Source: Pedobacter yonginensis
GTDB lineage: Bacteria; Bacteroidota; Bacteroidia; Sphingobacteriales; Sphingobacteriaceae
Length of the DNA: 64,000 nt
Assembly (NCBI RefSeq): GCF_003173595.1
Contig: NZ_QGNZ01000004.1
Span: 372,001 to 436,000 of the forward strand
Reading direction: 5' to 3'
Positions 1 to 8,275 of the stretch are shown piece after piece; the stretch's first letter is position 1; every line of letters begins with the position of its first letter. The notes beneath the pieces are model-generated. The model worked only from the letters and a program-made list of their open reading frames with translations. It was not told where the DNA came from and searched no databases. Position numbers and translations under genes: made by a program.

Positions 1-275
1 TTAACCTTTGCTATTGGATTAACATTGATGTTATCGATGATGTAAACTGAGCGGTACACACTTCTAATGAGCAAGATGATCATCAAATAAAGACTCCATG
101 CAAATCTTCTTTTAATCATTACCGCAAGTACGTAGCGCAAAACCAATACCACGCCAATCATAATAAAATCAGTTGTGCTTTCTGGGTCGTAAACGAAGAG
201 ATTGGCAATTCCGATGATGAAAGTGCCGAATATTAAGTTGGAAGATATGGTGTAATTATTCCTCAGAAATTTCAT
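1..275 (-). CDS. Partial hypothetical membrane protein (3' end beyond window)
   Basis: An open frame starts with ATG at 275 and runs off the left edge, giving about 91 residues. The visible part is hydrophobic, with likely membrane segments near residues 10-26, 35-52 and 60-72, and a basic stretch (IKRR) between the second and third. I do not recognise the family. It is read in the same direction as the polysaccharide locus but is separated from it by 315 noncoding bases holding a perfect FNR-type palindrome, so it probably has its own promoter. The start is the first ATG after the noncoding stretch. Confidence 0.6.
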   Translation of the reverse strand, partial: MKFLRNNYTISSNLIFGTFIIGIANLFVYDPESTTDFIMIGVVLVLRYVLAVMIKRRFAWSLYLMIILLIRSVYRSVYIIDNINVNPIAKV

Positions 276-387
276 GATATTCAAAGCATCGGTTCTTTAA
301 CGACACAGATAGACGGTATAAATATCGCAAAATAATTCTTTTTAATACTACAAAATCGTTCAGTTGAAGGTGATTTTCGCACTTTTT

Positions 388-405
388 ACTTGATATAAAT
401 CAAGT
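388..405. promoter_or_regulatory. FNR/CRP-like operator (perfect palindrome)
   Basis: The sequence ACTTGAT-ATAA-ATCAAGT is a perfect 7-bp inverted repeat with a 4-bp spacer. Its core, TTGAT-N4-ATCAA, is the classical FNR consensus. Similar sites at 47960, 48165 and 54286 differ by one base in the right half. The centre lies about 122 bases upstream of the ATG at 275, so this site most plausibly serves the left-edge gene. Which Crp/Fnr-family protein binds is unknown. Confidence 0.55.
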
Positions 406-442
406 TTTAAAGTAACATATTTAGAAATTTGAAAGGGAAAGT

Positions 443-465
443 ATTTATAGATGGCTTCTATAAAT
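443..465 (-). terminator. AT-rich hairpin, possible terminator of the polysaccharide locus
   Basis: A perfect 9-bp inverted repeat (ATTTATAGA / TCTATAAAT) with a 5-base loop lies 126 bases beyond the stop codon of the last gene of the locus. The stem is AT-rich and the following minus-strand sequence is only moderately U-rich, so intrinsic termination would be weak. It could equally be a chance palindrome or a protein-binding site. Confidence 0.25.
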
Positions 466-590
466 CATATATAACTTAAGTTCGGGATAAGAAAAATATC
501 TTTGAATAGCTTAACCCCTGAAATAGATCTCTGGTGGCGATGTCTTTTATTATCTGTTACAATTCGTGCGTCCTTCTGAATTGCGCAATT

Positions 591-1145
591 CTACACAATA
601 ATTACGCGTTCCTTTATAAATTGAGCAGGATTACCTTGATAAATAGAATAGGCATCGAGGTTTTTGGTCGCAACACTTCCCAAAGCCAAAACAGAATGAC
701 TATAAAGCGTAACACCTGGGCCAACCTTTGAAGATGCGCCCACCCAAACCCCGTCCTCTAAAGTTATTGGTTTCACTAAGAGATCGAAATTTTTCTTACG
801 GTAATCGTGGTTACCTGTTACAAGCATAGCCTGCTGGGAAATGCAACAATTCTTACCAATTTTAACCCAATCCAGATTTTCAATGTAGCAGTCTGCCAGC
901 CAAGAATAATCGTCAATGCTGAGTTTCCAAGGATATTTGATGTGAATGCCAGGCTTTACCCGAACCTCTTTACCAATTTTGGCACCAAATAAGCGCAAAA
1001 TTGCAACCAAAATAACACTAAAAGGAATTATGCCGCTTTTAAAGAAAAAAACAGAGGTGTAATACCATAAAAGTTGTTTCAATTTAGAAGCACCAATTTG
1101 GAAGCTCCCCGTATTAAAAGCTTTATGTAATTGCGTTTTTTCCAA
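591..1145 (-). CDS. WcaF-like hexapeptide-repeat acetyltransferase
   Basis: The 184-residue protein belongs to the left-handed beta-helix acyltransferases related to colanic-acid acetyltransferase WcaF. An N-terminal helical segment (residues 1-55) precedes imperfect hexapeptide turns from about residue 56 to 175. The conserved histidine is visible in the GNHDY motif, and GNPAQFIKER near the end is the usual closing motif of the family. Such enzymes move acetyl from acetyl-CoA to a sugar hydroxyl in the cytoplasm. The start is read as TTG, four bases after the exosortase stop; no in-frame ATG lies nearby. It is the last gene of the polysaccharide locus and pairs with the exosortase. Confidence 0.82.
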   Translation of the reverse strand: MEKTQLHKAFNTGSFQIGASKLKQLLWYYTSVFFFKSGIIPFSVILVAILRLFGAKIGKEVRVKPGIHIKYPWKLSIDDYSWLADCYIENLDWVKIGKNCCISQQAMLVTGNHDYRKKNFDLLVKPITLEDGVWVGASSKVGPGVTLYSHSVLALGSVATKNLDAYSIYQGNPAQFIKERVIIV

Positions 1146-1149
1146 AATA

Positions 1150-1767
1150 TTAGGGCACTAATGGTTGTTTTTTGATTTCATTTTCTGACGCATTGGAACC
1201 GGTATTCTTTTTAATCCAAAGGTACAGCATCACGAAAATACAGATGTAAACGATTACGTTAAAAATCTCGTGGTGATAGGTGAAATTATTTCGTTGAGAT
1301 TCAAAGAAGCCAAGCAGTACACCTAAACCTGCAATTCGGCACACATTTAGAACAAAAATGGTGATTAAACCGATTGCCATCATTTTGAAGGTGGCTTTCC
1401 AACTCGCAGGAAAGGCTAAAACGAAGGCCGTTAAAAAACTCATTACCCCCAGGCCCAAACAAGAGTAGTTAACTCGTAAATATGGCCCAGCCACCACCAT
1501 CACATCAGATTTGTTGTAGATAACGTAAAAACCAAATAGCTTGATGATCCAAACCGCACACGTAATCAAGGCAGTTTTTAATCCTTGTATGTAATTAAAA
1601 TGCTCAGCAATAAATTCATTATAAAATCGAGAACCGGGACTTAAAACACTATTCATAAACAAATTTCCTTGACTGAAAAAGATGTAAAGGATGAATAATG
1701 AAATAATAAATTTAAGCGCTTTTTTATCTGCCTGTTTTTTCGCTTGTTTGAGTTCGATTTCGTTCAT
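1150..1767 (-). CDS. Exosortase (archaeosortase/exosortase family transpeptidase)
   Basis: The 205-residue integral membrane protein has about six hydrophobic segments. It carries the family's three catalytic positions in order: Cys103 in NYSCLGLG, Arg144 in NVCRIAGLG, and His165/166 in TYHHEIFN. Exosortases cleave C-terminal sorting tails of secreted proteins, usually in exopolysaccharide-producing bacteria. The family is short of the long multi-domain EpsH type, which fits the Bacteroidota forms; the neighbouring Wzy-like protein suggests the XrtY group (recalled, not checked). It lies between a GT2 gene, whose stop codon sits in a hairpin, and the WcaF-like gene. Its likely substrates are the five small proteins at 48288-53303. 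Start is ATG at 1767. Confidence 0.88.
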   Translation of the reverse strand: MNEIELKQAKKQADKKALKFIISLFILYIFFSQGNLFMNSVLSPGSRFYNEFIAEHFNYIQGLKTALITCAVWIIKLFGFYVIYNKSDVMVVAGPYLRVNYSCLGLGVMSFLTAFVLAFPASWKATFKMMAIGLITIFVLNVCRIAGLGVLLGFFESQRNNFTYHHEIFNVIVYICIFVMLYLWIKKNTGSNASENEIKKQPLVP

Positions 1768-1868
1768 GTCAAATTGAAATGGCTAAGATAAGTTTAATTT
1801 TGTCGTTTTTTCGGATTCAATTCTTGGTTTAAAGAACTGAGATTAACGTAATTTAATCAAAAATTGAC

Positions 1869-1893
1869 GCTCTGAAAATTAAATTTTCAGAGC
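1869..1893 (-). terminator. Hairpin over the GT2 stop codon, possible attenuator before the exosortase gene
   Basis: A perfect 11-bp inverted repeat (GCTCTGAAAAT / ATTTTCAGAGC) with a 3-base loop straddles the last codons and TAA of the GT2 gene. On the minus strand it is followed after four bases by a short U-run (GTCAATTTTTG). This is a plausible intrinsic terminator or attenuator separating the exosortase-acetyltransferase pair from the upstream locus. The 101 bases between it and the exosortase start hold only a one-mismatch promoter element, TATCTTAG. Confidence 0.5.
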
Positions 1894-2736
1894 GGTTTTA
1901 AGCCTTTTTATTTTCCGATCAACCAAACGCCTAAACCAAAAACCCTGCAGGTAATGAAATTTCATTCCAGTTTTTCCATCTAGGATACCCAATTTGAAGA
2001 TTATACGATAGCTAAAATAAAGGTATGGCCTAAGGCCCAAGGGAAGCTTCCACCATAATCTTTTAAGCCACGCACGCTGTTCATCTGGGTTTCCGAGTAG
2101 GGAAGGTTTAAGGCTTTGAGCTTTAATGTTTTTAATTCGATCTAATTCTTCTTCTGCTACTAAATCGCTATAACGCTGGTGTTTGGCAATCCAAAAGTTG
2201 ATGTCGTTTTCCTTTAAATTTTCTTCGAGTAAATAGCCATTTTTCCAAATGATGGTTTTTCCGGGTGCCACAAAGCGATGATCCATATTTTCATTTAAAT
2301 CAGAAAAACCTACGCCATTGCGAAACATTTTAAGTTGATAAAACGGAAAGTAGCCCCCAAATCGAATCCATTTGCCTTGGAAGAAATTTTTTCTGTTGAA
2401 GTATATGCCACTTACCTCAGCATAATCATCGGTATTAAAATCGTTAAGCAATTGAAAAAGCTGCGGAGTTACGGTTTGATCGGCATCCAAGCCAACAATC
2501 CACGGTGTTCTAATATCAAAATGATTCAGGGCAAAATCCCATTGTTTGGGGTGATTGGTAAAAGCATTTGTTGCGGTTTTAGCACCATATTGGGCAGCAA
2601 TGGATAGCGTTTGGTCTGTACTTCCACTATCCAGAATAAAAGTTGGAGCTTTTAAATTTTTTATCGATTCCAGGAGCCGTGGCAAATGGATCTCCTCGTT
2701 ATACGTTAAAATGATGAAACTAAAATTTTTATTCAT
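1879..2736 (-). CDS. Glycosyltransferase family 2, WaaE/KdtX-like
   Basis: A 285-residue GT-A glycosyltransferase. The N-terminal nucleotide-sugar domain begins FSFIILTYNEE and carries DSGSTDQT (residues about 36-43) and a DXD-type metal motif in GLDADQ (about residue 82). The layout and the C-terminal region rich in Trp and Arg resemble the WaaE/KdtX lipopolysaccharide-core transferase group. It should add a sugar to the growing glycan at the cytoplasmic face. It follows the methyltransferase gene by 15 bases, and its stop codon lies in a terminator-like hairpin. Donor and acceptor cannot be read from sequence. Confidence 0.82.
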   Translation of the reverse strand: MNKNFSFIILTYNEEIHLPRLLESIKNLKAPTFILDSGSTDQTLSIAAQYGAKTATNAFTNHPKQWDFALNHFDIRTPWIVGLDADQTVTPQLFQLLNDFNTDDYAEVSGIYFNRKNFFQGKWIRFGGYFPFYQLKMFRNGVGFSDLNENMDHRFVAPGKTIIWKNGYLLEENLKENDINFWIAKHQRYSDLVAEEELDRIKNIKAQSLKPSLLGNPDEQRAWLKRLWWKLPLGLRPYLYFSYRIIFKLGILDGKTGMKFHYLQGFWFRRLVDRKIKRLKTALKI

Positions 2737-2751
2737 TTTTCGGGAAACAAT

Positions 2752-3375
2752 CTAAATCCTTGCCTTGATGACCATAGATTTCCATAGAAAAGGAAAACGA
2801 CCACAGCCTATAAAATCAGTAATGTTGAAACCCTGCTCCTCTAATGCAAGCGTAAGCGTTTTCCTCGACCATAATTTAATATGCCCGCCATCCCAAAGCG
2901 GATTTGCATGTTTATCCCACTGACCAGCCAGAGCCAATGTAAGATTTTTTAAATATCCGTGATAGGGGGTACTCAAAATAATCTCTCCACCACCATTTTT
3001 GTCCAACACATTTTTGCAAAAAGTGATAAATTTCCGAGGATCGTATAAGTGTTCAATTACTTCGGTTGAAATAATGGTATCGAAATGGATACCCTTTAAC
3101 GGAGCTGGAAGATGATCGGAGGATAAATCTTGTACCGCAAAGCGATTTGGATTGGTTTTAGAAGCAATTTCTATCCCGGTTTCAGAAGCGTCTGTACCAT
3201 AGGCGTTAAATCCTTTCTCCAGTAGAACATTAACTAAGGCACCATTTCCACAGCCCAAATCTAAAATAGCCTTATTTTTTTGTCGATTGAGTAAACCCAA
3301 TATCGGTTTGGTGATATACCCATGGGCATGTGTAGCCTCATTGTTCGAGTAACCATAATCTTTATAATTAGCCAT
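2752..3375 (-). CDS. Class I SAM-dependent methyltransferase
   Basis: A 207-residue Rossmann-fold methyltransferase. The SAM motif I is ILDLGCGNGAL (residues about 36-46), followed by the acidic motif II region near YGTDAS and the post-I motif DTIISTEVIEHL (about 99-110), typical of the Methyltransf_11/23 and UbiG-like groups. It overlaps the upstream GT4 gene by eight bases, so the two are probably translationally coupled. A role in methylating a sugar hydroxyl or glycan terminus is inferred from position only. Confidence 0.8.
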   Translation of the reverse strand: MANYKDYGYSNNEATHAHGYITKPILGLLNRQKNKAILDLGCGNGALVNVLLEKGFNAYGTDASETGIEIASKTNPNRFAVQDLSSDHLPAPLKGIHFDTIISTEVIEHLYDPRKFITFCKNVLDKNGGGEIILSTPYHGYLKNLTLALAGQWDKHANPLWDGGHIKLWSRKTLTLALEEQGFNITDFIGCGRFPFLWKSMVIKARI

Positions 3376-4687
3376 TTACAATGCTTTGGTATAGTTTGAA
3401 ATATTGTTTAACAAGCGTATTGTCATCAAAATCGAGTGCAATTTGGGCTGGCGCATGCGCTCGAATGTAGCCTCTTTTAGCTGAATCATGGTATGACAAT
3501 TTAATTTGTTCTGCGATTTCAATCGGATTTAAGGTGCTAATCCAACCTAAATTTTTTGTGGCAACATAATCTGCTAAACCAACGGAGTTGGATATTAAAA
3601 CGGCTGTGCCCACGCTTAAGCTTTCTATAACTACGTTGGCAAAATTCTCATTGTATGAAGTTAAAACTGATAGATCAGAAACAGACAGTACATTGAATTT
3701 ATCCTCATTTGAAACGTGCCCCAACCATTTTATTCGATTGGAAATACCCAAGTTTTCTGCCCTATTCTTTAAATAATTTACATAATGTGCTTTTCCTGAA
3801 CCTGCAATTGATAAGGTCCATGTAAAATTCAAATAGGACAAAGCCTCAAACAGCAGTTCCAAGCCTTTCTTTTCTTCTATTCTGGATAAAAAAATCATTT
3901 GAAATGTGCTAATCACCTCATTATTTCCATCACTTTCTATTTGATACTTCCTACTCAACGCCTGCTCTTCAATACTCGTTACTTGATACTCAATACTCGC
4001 TACTTGATACTTAATACTTGCTACTTGATCCTCAATACCCTTACCTTGATCCTCTACACTCTTCACTGGATAATCAACTAAATTCGGAATCGTCGTAATG
4101 CTTTTGGGTTGAAACATTTGCAGTATATCGGTTTTTTCCTGCTCGCTTGTGGCGTGTAGATAAACATACTTTAGCAAATTCTTGCCCATAAACTGGTGAA
4201 GCATTTTTTTTGGAAAAGAATTTCGATTGTGCATGGTATAACCCGTTAGCATGCCTCTAGGTGAGAGTATCACAGGGATTTTATACCATTTCGCCATCCA
4301 ACAACTTAAGATGGAAGCCAGATTCCACCAAGCGTGAATGTGAATAATAAGGTTTTTCCCCTTATTATTTTTCAGCCTTTTTCTAAGCGCTAGTAACATA
4401 GAAGGGGAGAAATGACTGTGATCTTTTGTCCACCTATTGAAATAAGTAACCGGAACACCATCCACAATTTGAGGTTTTCCGGCCTCCATATCGAGTTCGA
4501 ATCTACCATTAGCGGTTGTAGTAAGTACCTCAATTTCAAAAGGCTCATTTTCAAAGTTATGGGGAGAATTTTTTTCAGTTGCTGAGCATGATTTCTTTAT
4601 TGCTTCACATAACTTCCCTACAGATTGTATCGGGCCACCATAAATATACGCTGGTTTGTAAGATGGGGTGATGTGAATAATTTTCAT
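3368..4687 (-). CDS. Glycosyltransferase family 4 with an internal heptad-repeat insert
   Basis: A 439-residue GT-B retaining glycosyltransferase. The N-terminal part has the glycine-rich YGGPIQSVGKL region, and the C-terminal donor domain has the E-x7-E type motif in NENFANVVIESLSVG and a conserved GLADYV segment. Between the domains (about residues 206-250) is an insert of six near-identical seven-residue units of type YQVASIE, encoded by a 21-bp tandem repeat (3941-4066). The insert lies just before the donor domain, where family members normally have a short linker. The start is ATG at 4687, after 129 noncoding bases. It may be the glycosyltransferase that accompanies this exosortase type, an uncertain recollection. 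Confidence 0.8.
   Translation of the reverse strand: MKIIHITPSYKPAYIYGGPIQSVGKLCEAIKKSCSATEKNSPHNFENEPFEIEVLTTTANGRFELDMEAGKPQIVDGVPVTYFNRWTKDHSHFSPSMLLALRKRLKNNKGKNLIIHIHAWWNLASILSCWMAKWYKIPVILSPRGMLTGYTMHNRNSFPKKMLHQFMGKNLLKYVYLHATSEQEKTDILQMFQPKSITTIPNLVDYPVKSVEDQGKGIEDQVASIKYQVASIEYQVTSIEEQALSRKYQIESDGNNEVISTFQMIFLSRIEEKKGLELLFEALSYLNFTWTLSIAGSGKAHYVNYLKNRAENLGISNRIKWLGHVSNEDKFNVLSVSDLSVLTSYNENFANVVIESLSVGTAVLISNSVGLADYVATKNLGWISTLNPIEIAEQIKLSYHDSAKRGYIRAHAPAQIALDFDDNTLVKQYFKLYQSIVNG
3941..4066. repeat. Intragenic 21-bp tandem repeat, six units
   Basis: Six consecutive 21-bp units start at 3941, 3962, 3983, 4004, 4025 and 4046, most beginning TTGATACT or TTGATCCT and closing GCTAC or similar. 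Because the unit is 21 bp, copy-number change keeps the reading frame of the GT4 gene. The units differ by a few substitutions, so the array is not fresh. Translated on the minus strand each unit is a heptad such as YQVASIE. Confidence 0.9.
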
Positions 4688-4816
4688 TTCAATAACTACT
4701 TACGAAAGTTTAAGGCTTTTCATCAATATCATTTCGGAACTTTAATTTTTCAATGGTAATATTTGTGGGCAAATTGTTGCATTTATAATGCTATAATAAA
4801 CCATCGCTCATTCAAT

Positions 4817-6232
4817 TTAATCATATACAGGTTTTAGTACCTTCAATGTTTTTAATAAATAAAATAGCCCCCACATAATTAAAAAGCCATAAAAAATGTT
4901 GTTGATCATAAATTCGAAGTTGTTTCCTCGCCACAGGGTTTGAAAAATACTATTAAAAATGATTACACAGCCCAGTTCATATCCACCGAACATTTTTTCG
5001 GCCACATTGCAAAGGTATTGGGTGATTAGCCCATAAATCAGCATACAAAAAAACACACCTGGAATTCCAAAACTGAGATAAGCATCTACAACAGGACGGG
5101 TTTTGGCTGATACAGATGACATTTTATAGGCTACTCCAGCATCATAAACCCGTTGCATGGATACGGTTTCCATATTGGGTTTTTCGGGCCAAATGGCACG
5201 CGGAATCAAAGCCTCAAAAGAATCATTGATAATCTGCCATCCATAAAAATCGTGATGCTCGGGAACAAAATCTATAAATCTTGTAAACATCCCAATCTCA
5301 CTCAAACGGCCAGTAAGAAAGCCCCAATTGGTATCTTCAATTTCTTCCTCGTTATTTACATTGAGCGTTTCGAAGGCTTGCGATTGTGCTTCTTCTGCAC
5401 TAATTTCTCCATTCCAACTTTGACGTACGGTATTATTGTACGTGGGTAAAAAGTAAAGTAAAACATAACCCACAGGCAATGCGAGGTACATAATTGTTTT
5501 TTTATAATAAGGGAAAAAAACACAGGCCAGCACGATTATGTTGATGATTATTGGTTCTTTATAGCCTGATAGTGAGGCGTGTATAAAATTTAGGATAAAA
5601 ATTGTTGCCCCTATACCTAGATAATTTACGTTTTTGAAAAGGACACCTTTTACGAAAAGTACAGCCGCACAGGAAATGCCGACGGTGGTTAGTGGTATGG
5701 CAATTTGGCTTAAACCAGATATTTGTTGACAAACAGACCCAATTCCAAACACGATAATGCCAAGCCAAATTAAAAAATCGTTATTTTGAAATGCTTGAAC
5801 GTACTTAGCCTTTTGCTTTCCTAAATTCATGGCGAGTATTAAACCAGTTGTAATGGCTGCGTGTGCAAGCAAACTTAAGCGTTGTGCTGTGGCAATAAAA
5901 TCGGTTTGTTCACTTTCTTTGAATTGTGCACCATAATTTAGTTCGGTTAAGTAGCGATAACCCAAATGATCCAAAAAATAGAAAATAGAAGTACTGCACA
6001 TAAAACCAGCAAAAATAAATTGCGTTAGAAAAATTGGTCGCATAATTTGCTTGTAAATCGGAACCGTATGATCAAAATATGCAGCAGGCGAAAACCATGT
6101 AATGTAAAAAATAAATAGAGAGCCAGCCCATGCTATAAAGTAAGATATAACCGGACTGCTTACCAAAAAATAGGAAAAAAGGACTGGGATATATAGAATT
6201 AATATAGTTTGAAGCGGGTTTTTGGGTTGCAT
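4817..6232 (-). CDS. Wzy-like polysaccharide polymerase, probably exosortase-associated
   Basis: A 471-residue polytopic membrane protein with roughly ten or more hydrophobic segments and a large hydrophilic loop at about residues 265-360 containing many charged and aromatic residues (EEIEDTNWGF, FVPEHHDF, RAIWPEKP). This layout is typical of Wzy O-unit polymerases, which join lipid-linked repeat units in the periplasm. Sequence conservation in that group is low, so the call rests on topology and context. Proximity to the exosortase fits the Bacteroidota arrangement in which a Wzy-like protein accompanies exosortase Y. It ends 129 bases before the next gene start. Confidence 0.65.
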   Translation of the reverse strand: MQPKNPLQTILILYIPVLFSYFLVSSPVISYFIAWAGSLFIFYITWFSPAAYFDHTVPIYKQIMRPIFLTQFIFAGFMCSTSIFYFLDHLGYRYLTELNYGAQFKESEQTDFIATAQRLSLLAHAAITTGLILAMNLGKQKAKYVQAFQNNDFLIWLGIIVFGIGSVCQQISGLSQIAIPLTTVGISCAAVLFVKGVLFKNVNYLGIGATIFILNFIHASLSGYKEPIIINIIVLACVFFPYYKKTIMYLALPVGYVLLYFLPTYNNTVRQSWNGEISAEEAQSQAFETLNVNNEEEIEDTNWGFLTGRLSEIGMFTRFIDFVPEHHDFYGWQIINDSFEALIPRAIWPEKPNMETVSMQRVYDAGVAYKMSSVSAKTRPVVDAYLSFGIPGVFFCMLIYGLITQYLCNVAEKMFGGYELGCVIIFNSIFQTLWRGNNFEFMINNIFYGFLIMWGLFYLLKTLKVLKPVYD

Positions 6233-6234
6233 GC

Positions 6235-7389
6235 TTATGAATTAAAAACCTCTAGAAAAGAATTTACTTGCTTTTCGAAAGACCAATCTTGTATTATTTT
6301 TTTTGAAGCTTCTCCGTAATGAACAAGCCTCGTTTTATCACCCAACATATTAATCAATTTATTTCTAAAATCCTCGGCCTTTTCAGTATTAAAAATTTCT
6401 CCATTTAGGCCAGGTTTTAGTAAATCTGTACTGCAACCAACTTTATCCGATATTAAAATCGCTTTACCTGCTGCCATAGCCTCATTAACGGCCAACCCCC
6501 AAGTTTCTCCTGGGCCTTTGGATGGTAAACAGAATAAATCGCAGGATTGATAAATTGCTGGCATTTGGGTTTGGTTTTGAAAATCCATAAAATGAACTCG
6601 GTTATCTTTTGCTTTATGACCCTCAATTTCAGCTTTTAGTTTACTTTCTAACGGTCCGTTTCCAACAAATAACAGGTGTGCCTTAGATAAATTCAAATCA
6701 AAAAATGTATTTAACAATAACGCTGGATTCTTTTTCGCTTCTAATTTACCCGCAAACAAAATCAACACGTCATCATTATTGAGTTTGAACTGTTTCCGCA
6801 CTGCAAGCGCATCGGTCTCGTCGTTGCTAAATCTATCATTATCAATTGCATGAGGTGCAAATATTAACTGTCGATTTGCAAGACCAAAGTGTTCGAAATA
6901 AGCCCTATTTTTCTCGCCCACATAAAAGGCAACATCAATATGCCGATATACCCACGTTAGAAAAACTCTTTTTAAAAGTGTTCTAATGGTAGGTTTATCA
7001 TCCATCAGCGTAGAATCTCCTCTAAAATATAGTGGAATTTTACCGCTAAAAAATCTAATTATTTTTAGGTGACTACTAAAAGCCCAACCATAAATTAGGA
7101 TTGCATTGGGCTTAAACTCGTTTATACGTTGGATTCCTTTTGGATTTACTATTCCCTTGAAATGGTGTGTGCCAGCATCGGCCGAACTGTTTTCTAAAAA
7201 CTGATAATCGTAACCATCTAACAAGGGAAGGTCCCATTCAATTTTTTTATTAAAACCCCTATCAAACTGATTAATTAATTGTTCGCCTCCGGTGTAAAAA
7301 ACCTTTAATGTTATCGCTTTTGCCAATAACTTAAATACTGGGGCATAATATTGAATTGGATGTGTGGTGATAATGGCAAGTCTTTTCAT
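6235..7389 (-). CDS. Glycosyltransferase family 4
   Basis: A GT-B glycosyltransferase of 384 residues from the chosen start. The N-terminus reads RLAIITTHPIQYYAP, common in this family, and the donor domain shows LFAGKLEAKKNP and the E-x7-E motif in GETWGLAVNEAMAAGKA. I chose ATG 7389 instead of an upstream in-frame ATG at 7449: it sits one base after the preceding stop codon, and the extra 20 residues upstream lie inside the neighbouring FkbM gene and look like shadow coding. Confidence 0.85.
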   Translation of the reverse strand: MKRLAIITTHPIQYYAPVFKLLAKAITLKVFYTGGEQLINQFDRGFNKKIEWDLPLLDGYDYQFLENSSADAGTHHFKGIVNPKGIQRINEFKPNAILIYGWAFSSHLKIIRFFSGKIPLYFRGDSTLMDDKPTIRTLLKRVFLTWVYRHIDVAFYVGEKNRAYFEHFGLANRQLIFAPHAIDNDRFSNDETDALAVRKQFKLNNDDVLILFAGKLEAKKNPALLLNTFFDLNLSKAHLLFVGNGPLESKLKAEIEGHKAKDNRVHFMDFQNQTQMPAIYQSCDLFCLPSKGPGETWGLAVNEAMAAGKAILISDKVGCSTDLLKPGLNGEIFNTEKAEDFRNKLINMLGDKTRLVHYGEASKKIIQDWSFEKQVNSFLEVFNS

Positions 7390-7390
7390 A

Positions 7391-8275
7391 TCAGATAGAC
7401 TCATCAAAAATGTGAAACGAATCGGAAGTAAGCAAGCGTTCCTGCACAAAATTCAAATCTTTGATGTAGATAGTATTATATCCCCCATATGAATTTAAAG
7501 GAAGCAATTCTCTTTTAAAAGGAAGATACCGATAGGGGAAAAACAAATGATCTGTTAAATGCTTATGCAAGTTTTTTTCGTTGTAGCCATATCTTGCCCC
7601 GCTACCATTTAATTCTATAATTATGGCCTTTAAGTTATCATCTTCTAATAGTTGCGATGCACCATTAATCACTTCAGTTTCATAACCTTCAACGTCAATT
7701 TTTATAAGTTTAGGCTGATGGGCTGGGTGCAATGAATTTAGGGTTAGCATGTTTACCACACTTACATGGTTGCTGGGGGAAACCACCATATGGTTGGTAG
7801 TATCCTCATTATTAGTGAAATATAAATCTCTTTCTTCGCTACCAACCGCGTTGTTTTTACATATAACCAAATCTTGTAAATGGTTCAGTTTTACGTTTTC
7901 TTTTAAAATATCATAGGTTATTTTTATCGGTTCAAAAGCAACTGTCTTAGCTCTTTTTATGCCAGAAGCCAGAATGGTGTAAGAACCGACGTTGGCGCCA
8001 ACATCAAAAAATACATCTTCCGAACGAAGGAAGTGAATTAAAAAAGACATGTCCTCAAACTCATGTAAGCCCGTATAAATATTTCCTGTAATTCCGGTTA
8101 AGCCTTTTTTGGCAAAGAACTTTGTGGCCTCCAGAAAAGGCACCTCTATCAAATTTTTGGATGTTCTTGATTTAATTTGCCACCACAAAAATTTACTGTA
8201 TGCTTTTAACAGATGTCTTTGTGCTAAGGGATGTTGATTAATGAAGGTGAATGTTCTTTTTATCGAAGTAATCAT
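7391..8275 (-). CDS. FkbM-family SAM-dependent methyltransferase
   Basis: The 294-residue protein has the FkbM methyltransferase domain: SAM motif I FFDVGANVGSYT, the acidic FEPIKIT segment, and the family signature PKLIKIDVEGYETEVINGA. FkbM enzymes methylate hydroxyls of sugars or polyketides. The start is taken as ATG 8275, which overlaps the upstream FkbM stop in a TAATG junction; a longer in-frame start at 8308 lies inside that gene and is less likely. It is the second of two tandem FkbM genes, which are clearly diverged from each other. Confidence 0.88.
   Translation of the reverse strand: MITSIKRTFTFINQHPLAQRHLLKAYSKFLWWQIKSRTSKNLIEVPFLEATKFFAKKGLTGITGNIYTGLHEFEDMSFLIHFLRSEDVFFDVGANVGSYTILASGIKRAKTVAFEPIKITYDILKENVKLNHLQDLVICKNNAVGSEERDLYFTNNEDTTNHMVVSPSNHVSVVNMLTLNSLHPAHQPKLIKIDVEGYETEVINGASQLLEDDNLKAIIIELNGSGARYGYNEKNLHKHLTDHLFFPYRYLPFKRELLPLNSYGGYNTIYIKDLNFVQERLLTSDSFHIFDESI

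Larger units (their letters stand above)
276..590. other. Intergenic region with palindrome and hairpin
   Basis: No convincing gene is seen here; a 65-codon plus-strand frame beginning at 534 mostly overlaps the acetyltransferase and is not supported. The stretch holds an FNR/CRP-like palindrome at 388-405 and an AT-rich 9-bp hairpin at 443-465. A clear TAnnTTTG promoter element could not be found on the minus strand for the gene at the left edge. Confidence 0.6.

Noticed and set aside
3941..4066. CRISPR-like array
   Set aside because: The units are contiguous 21-bp repeats without spacers and are in frame inside a glycosyltransferase gene.
5153..5449. Plus-strand reading frame inside the Wzy-like gene
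   Set aside because: It is antisense to a conserved gene, has no promoter and no recognisable domain.
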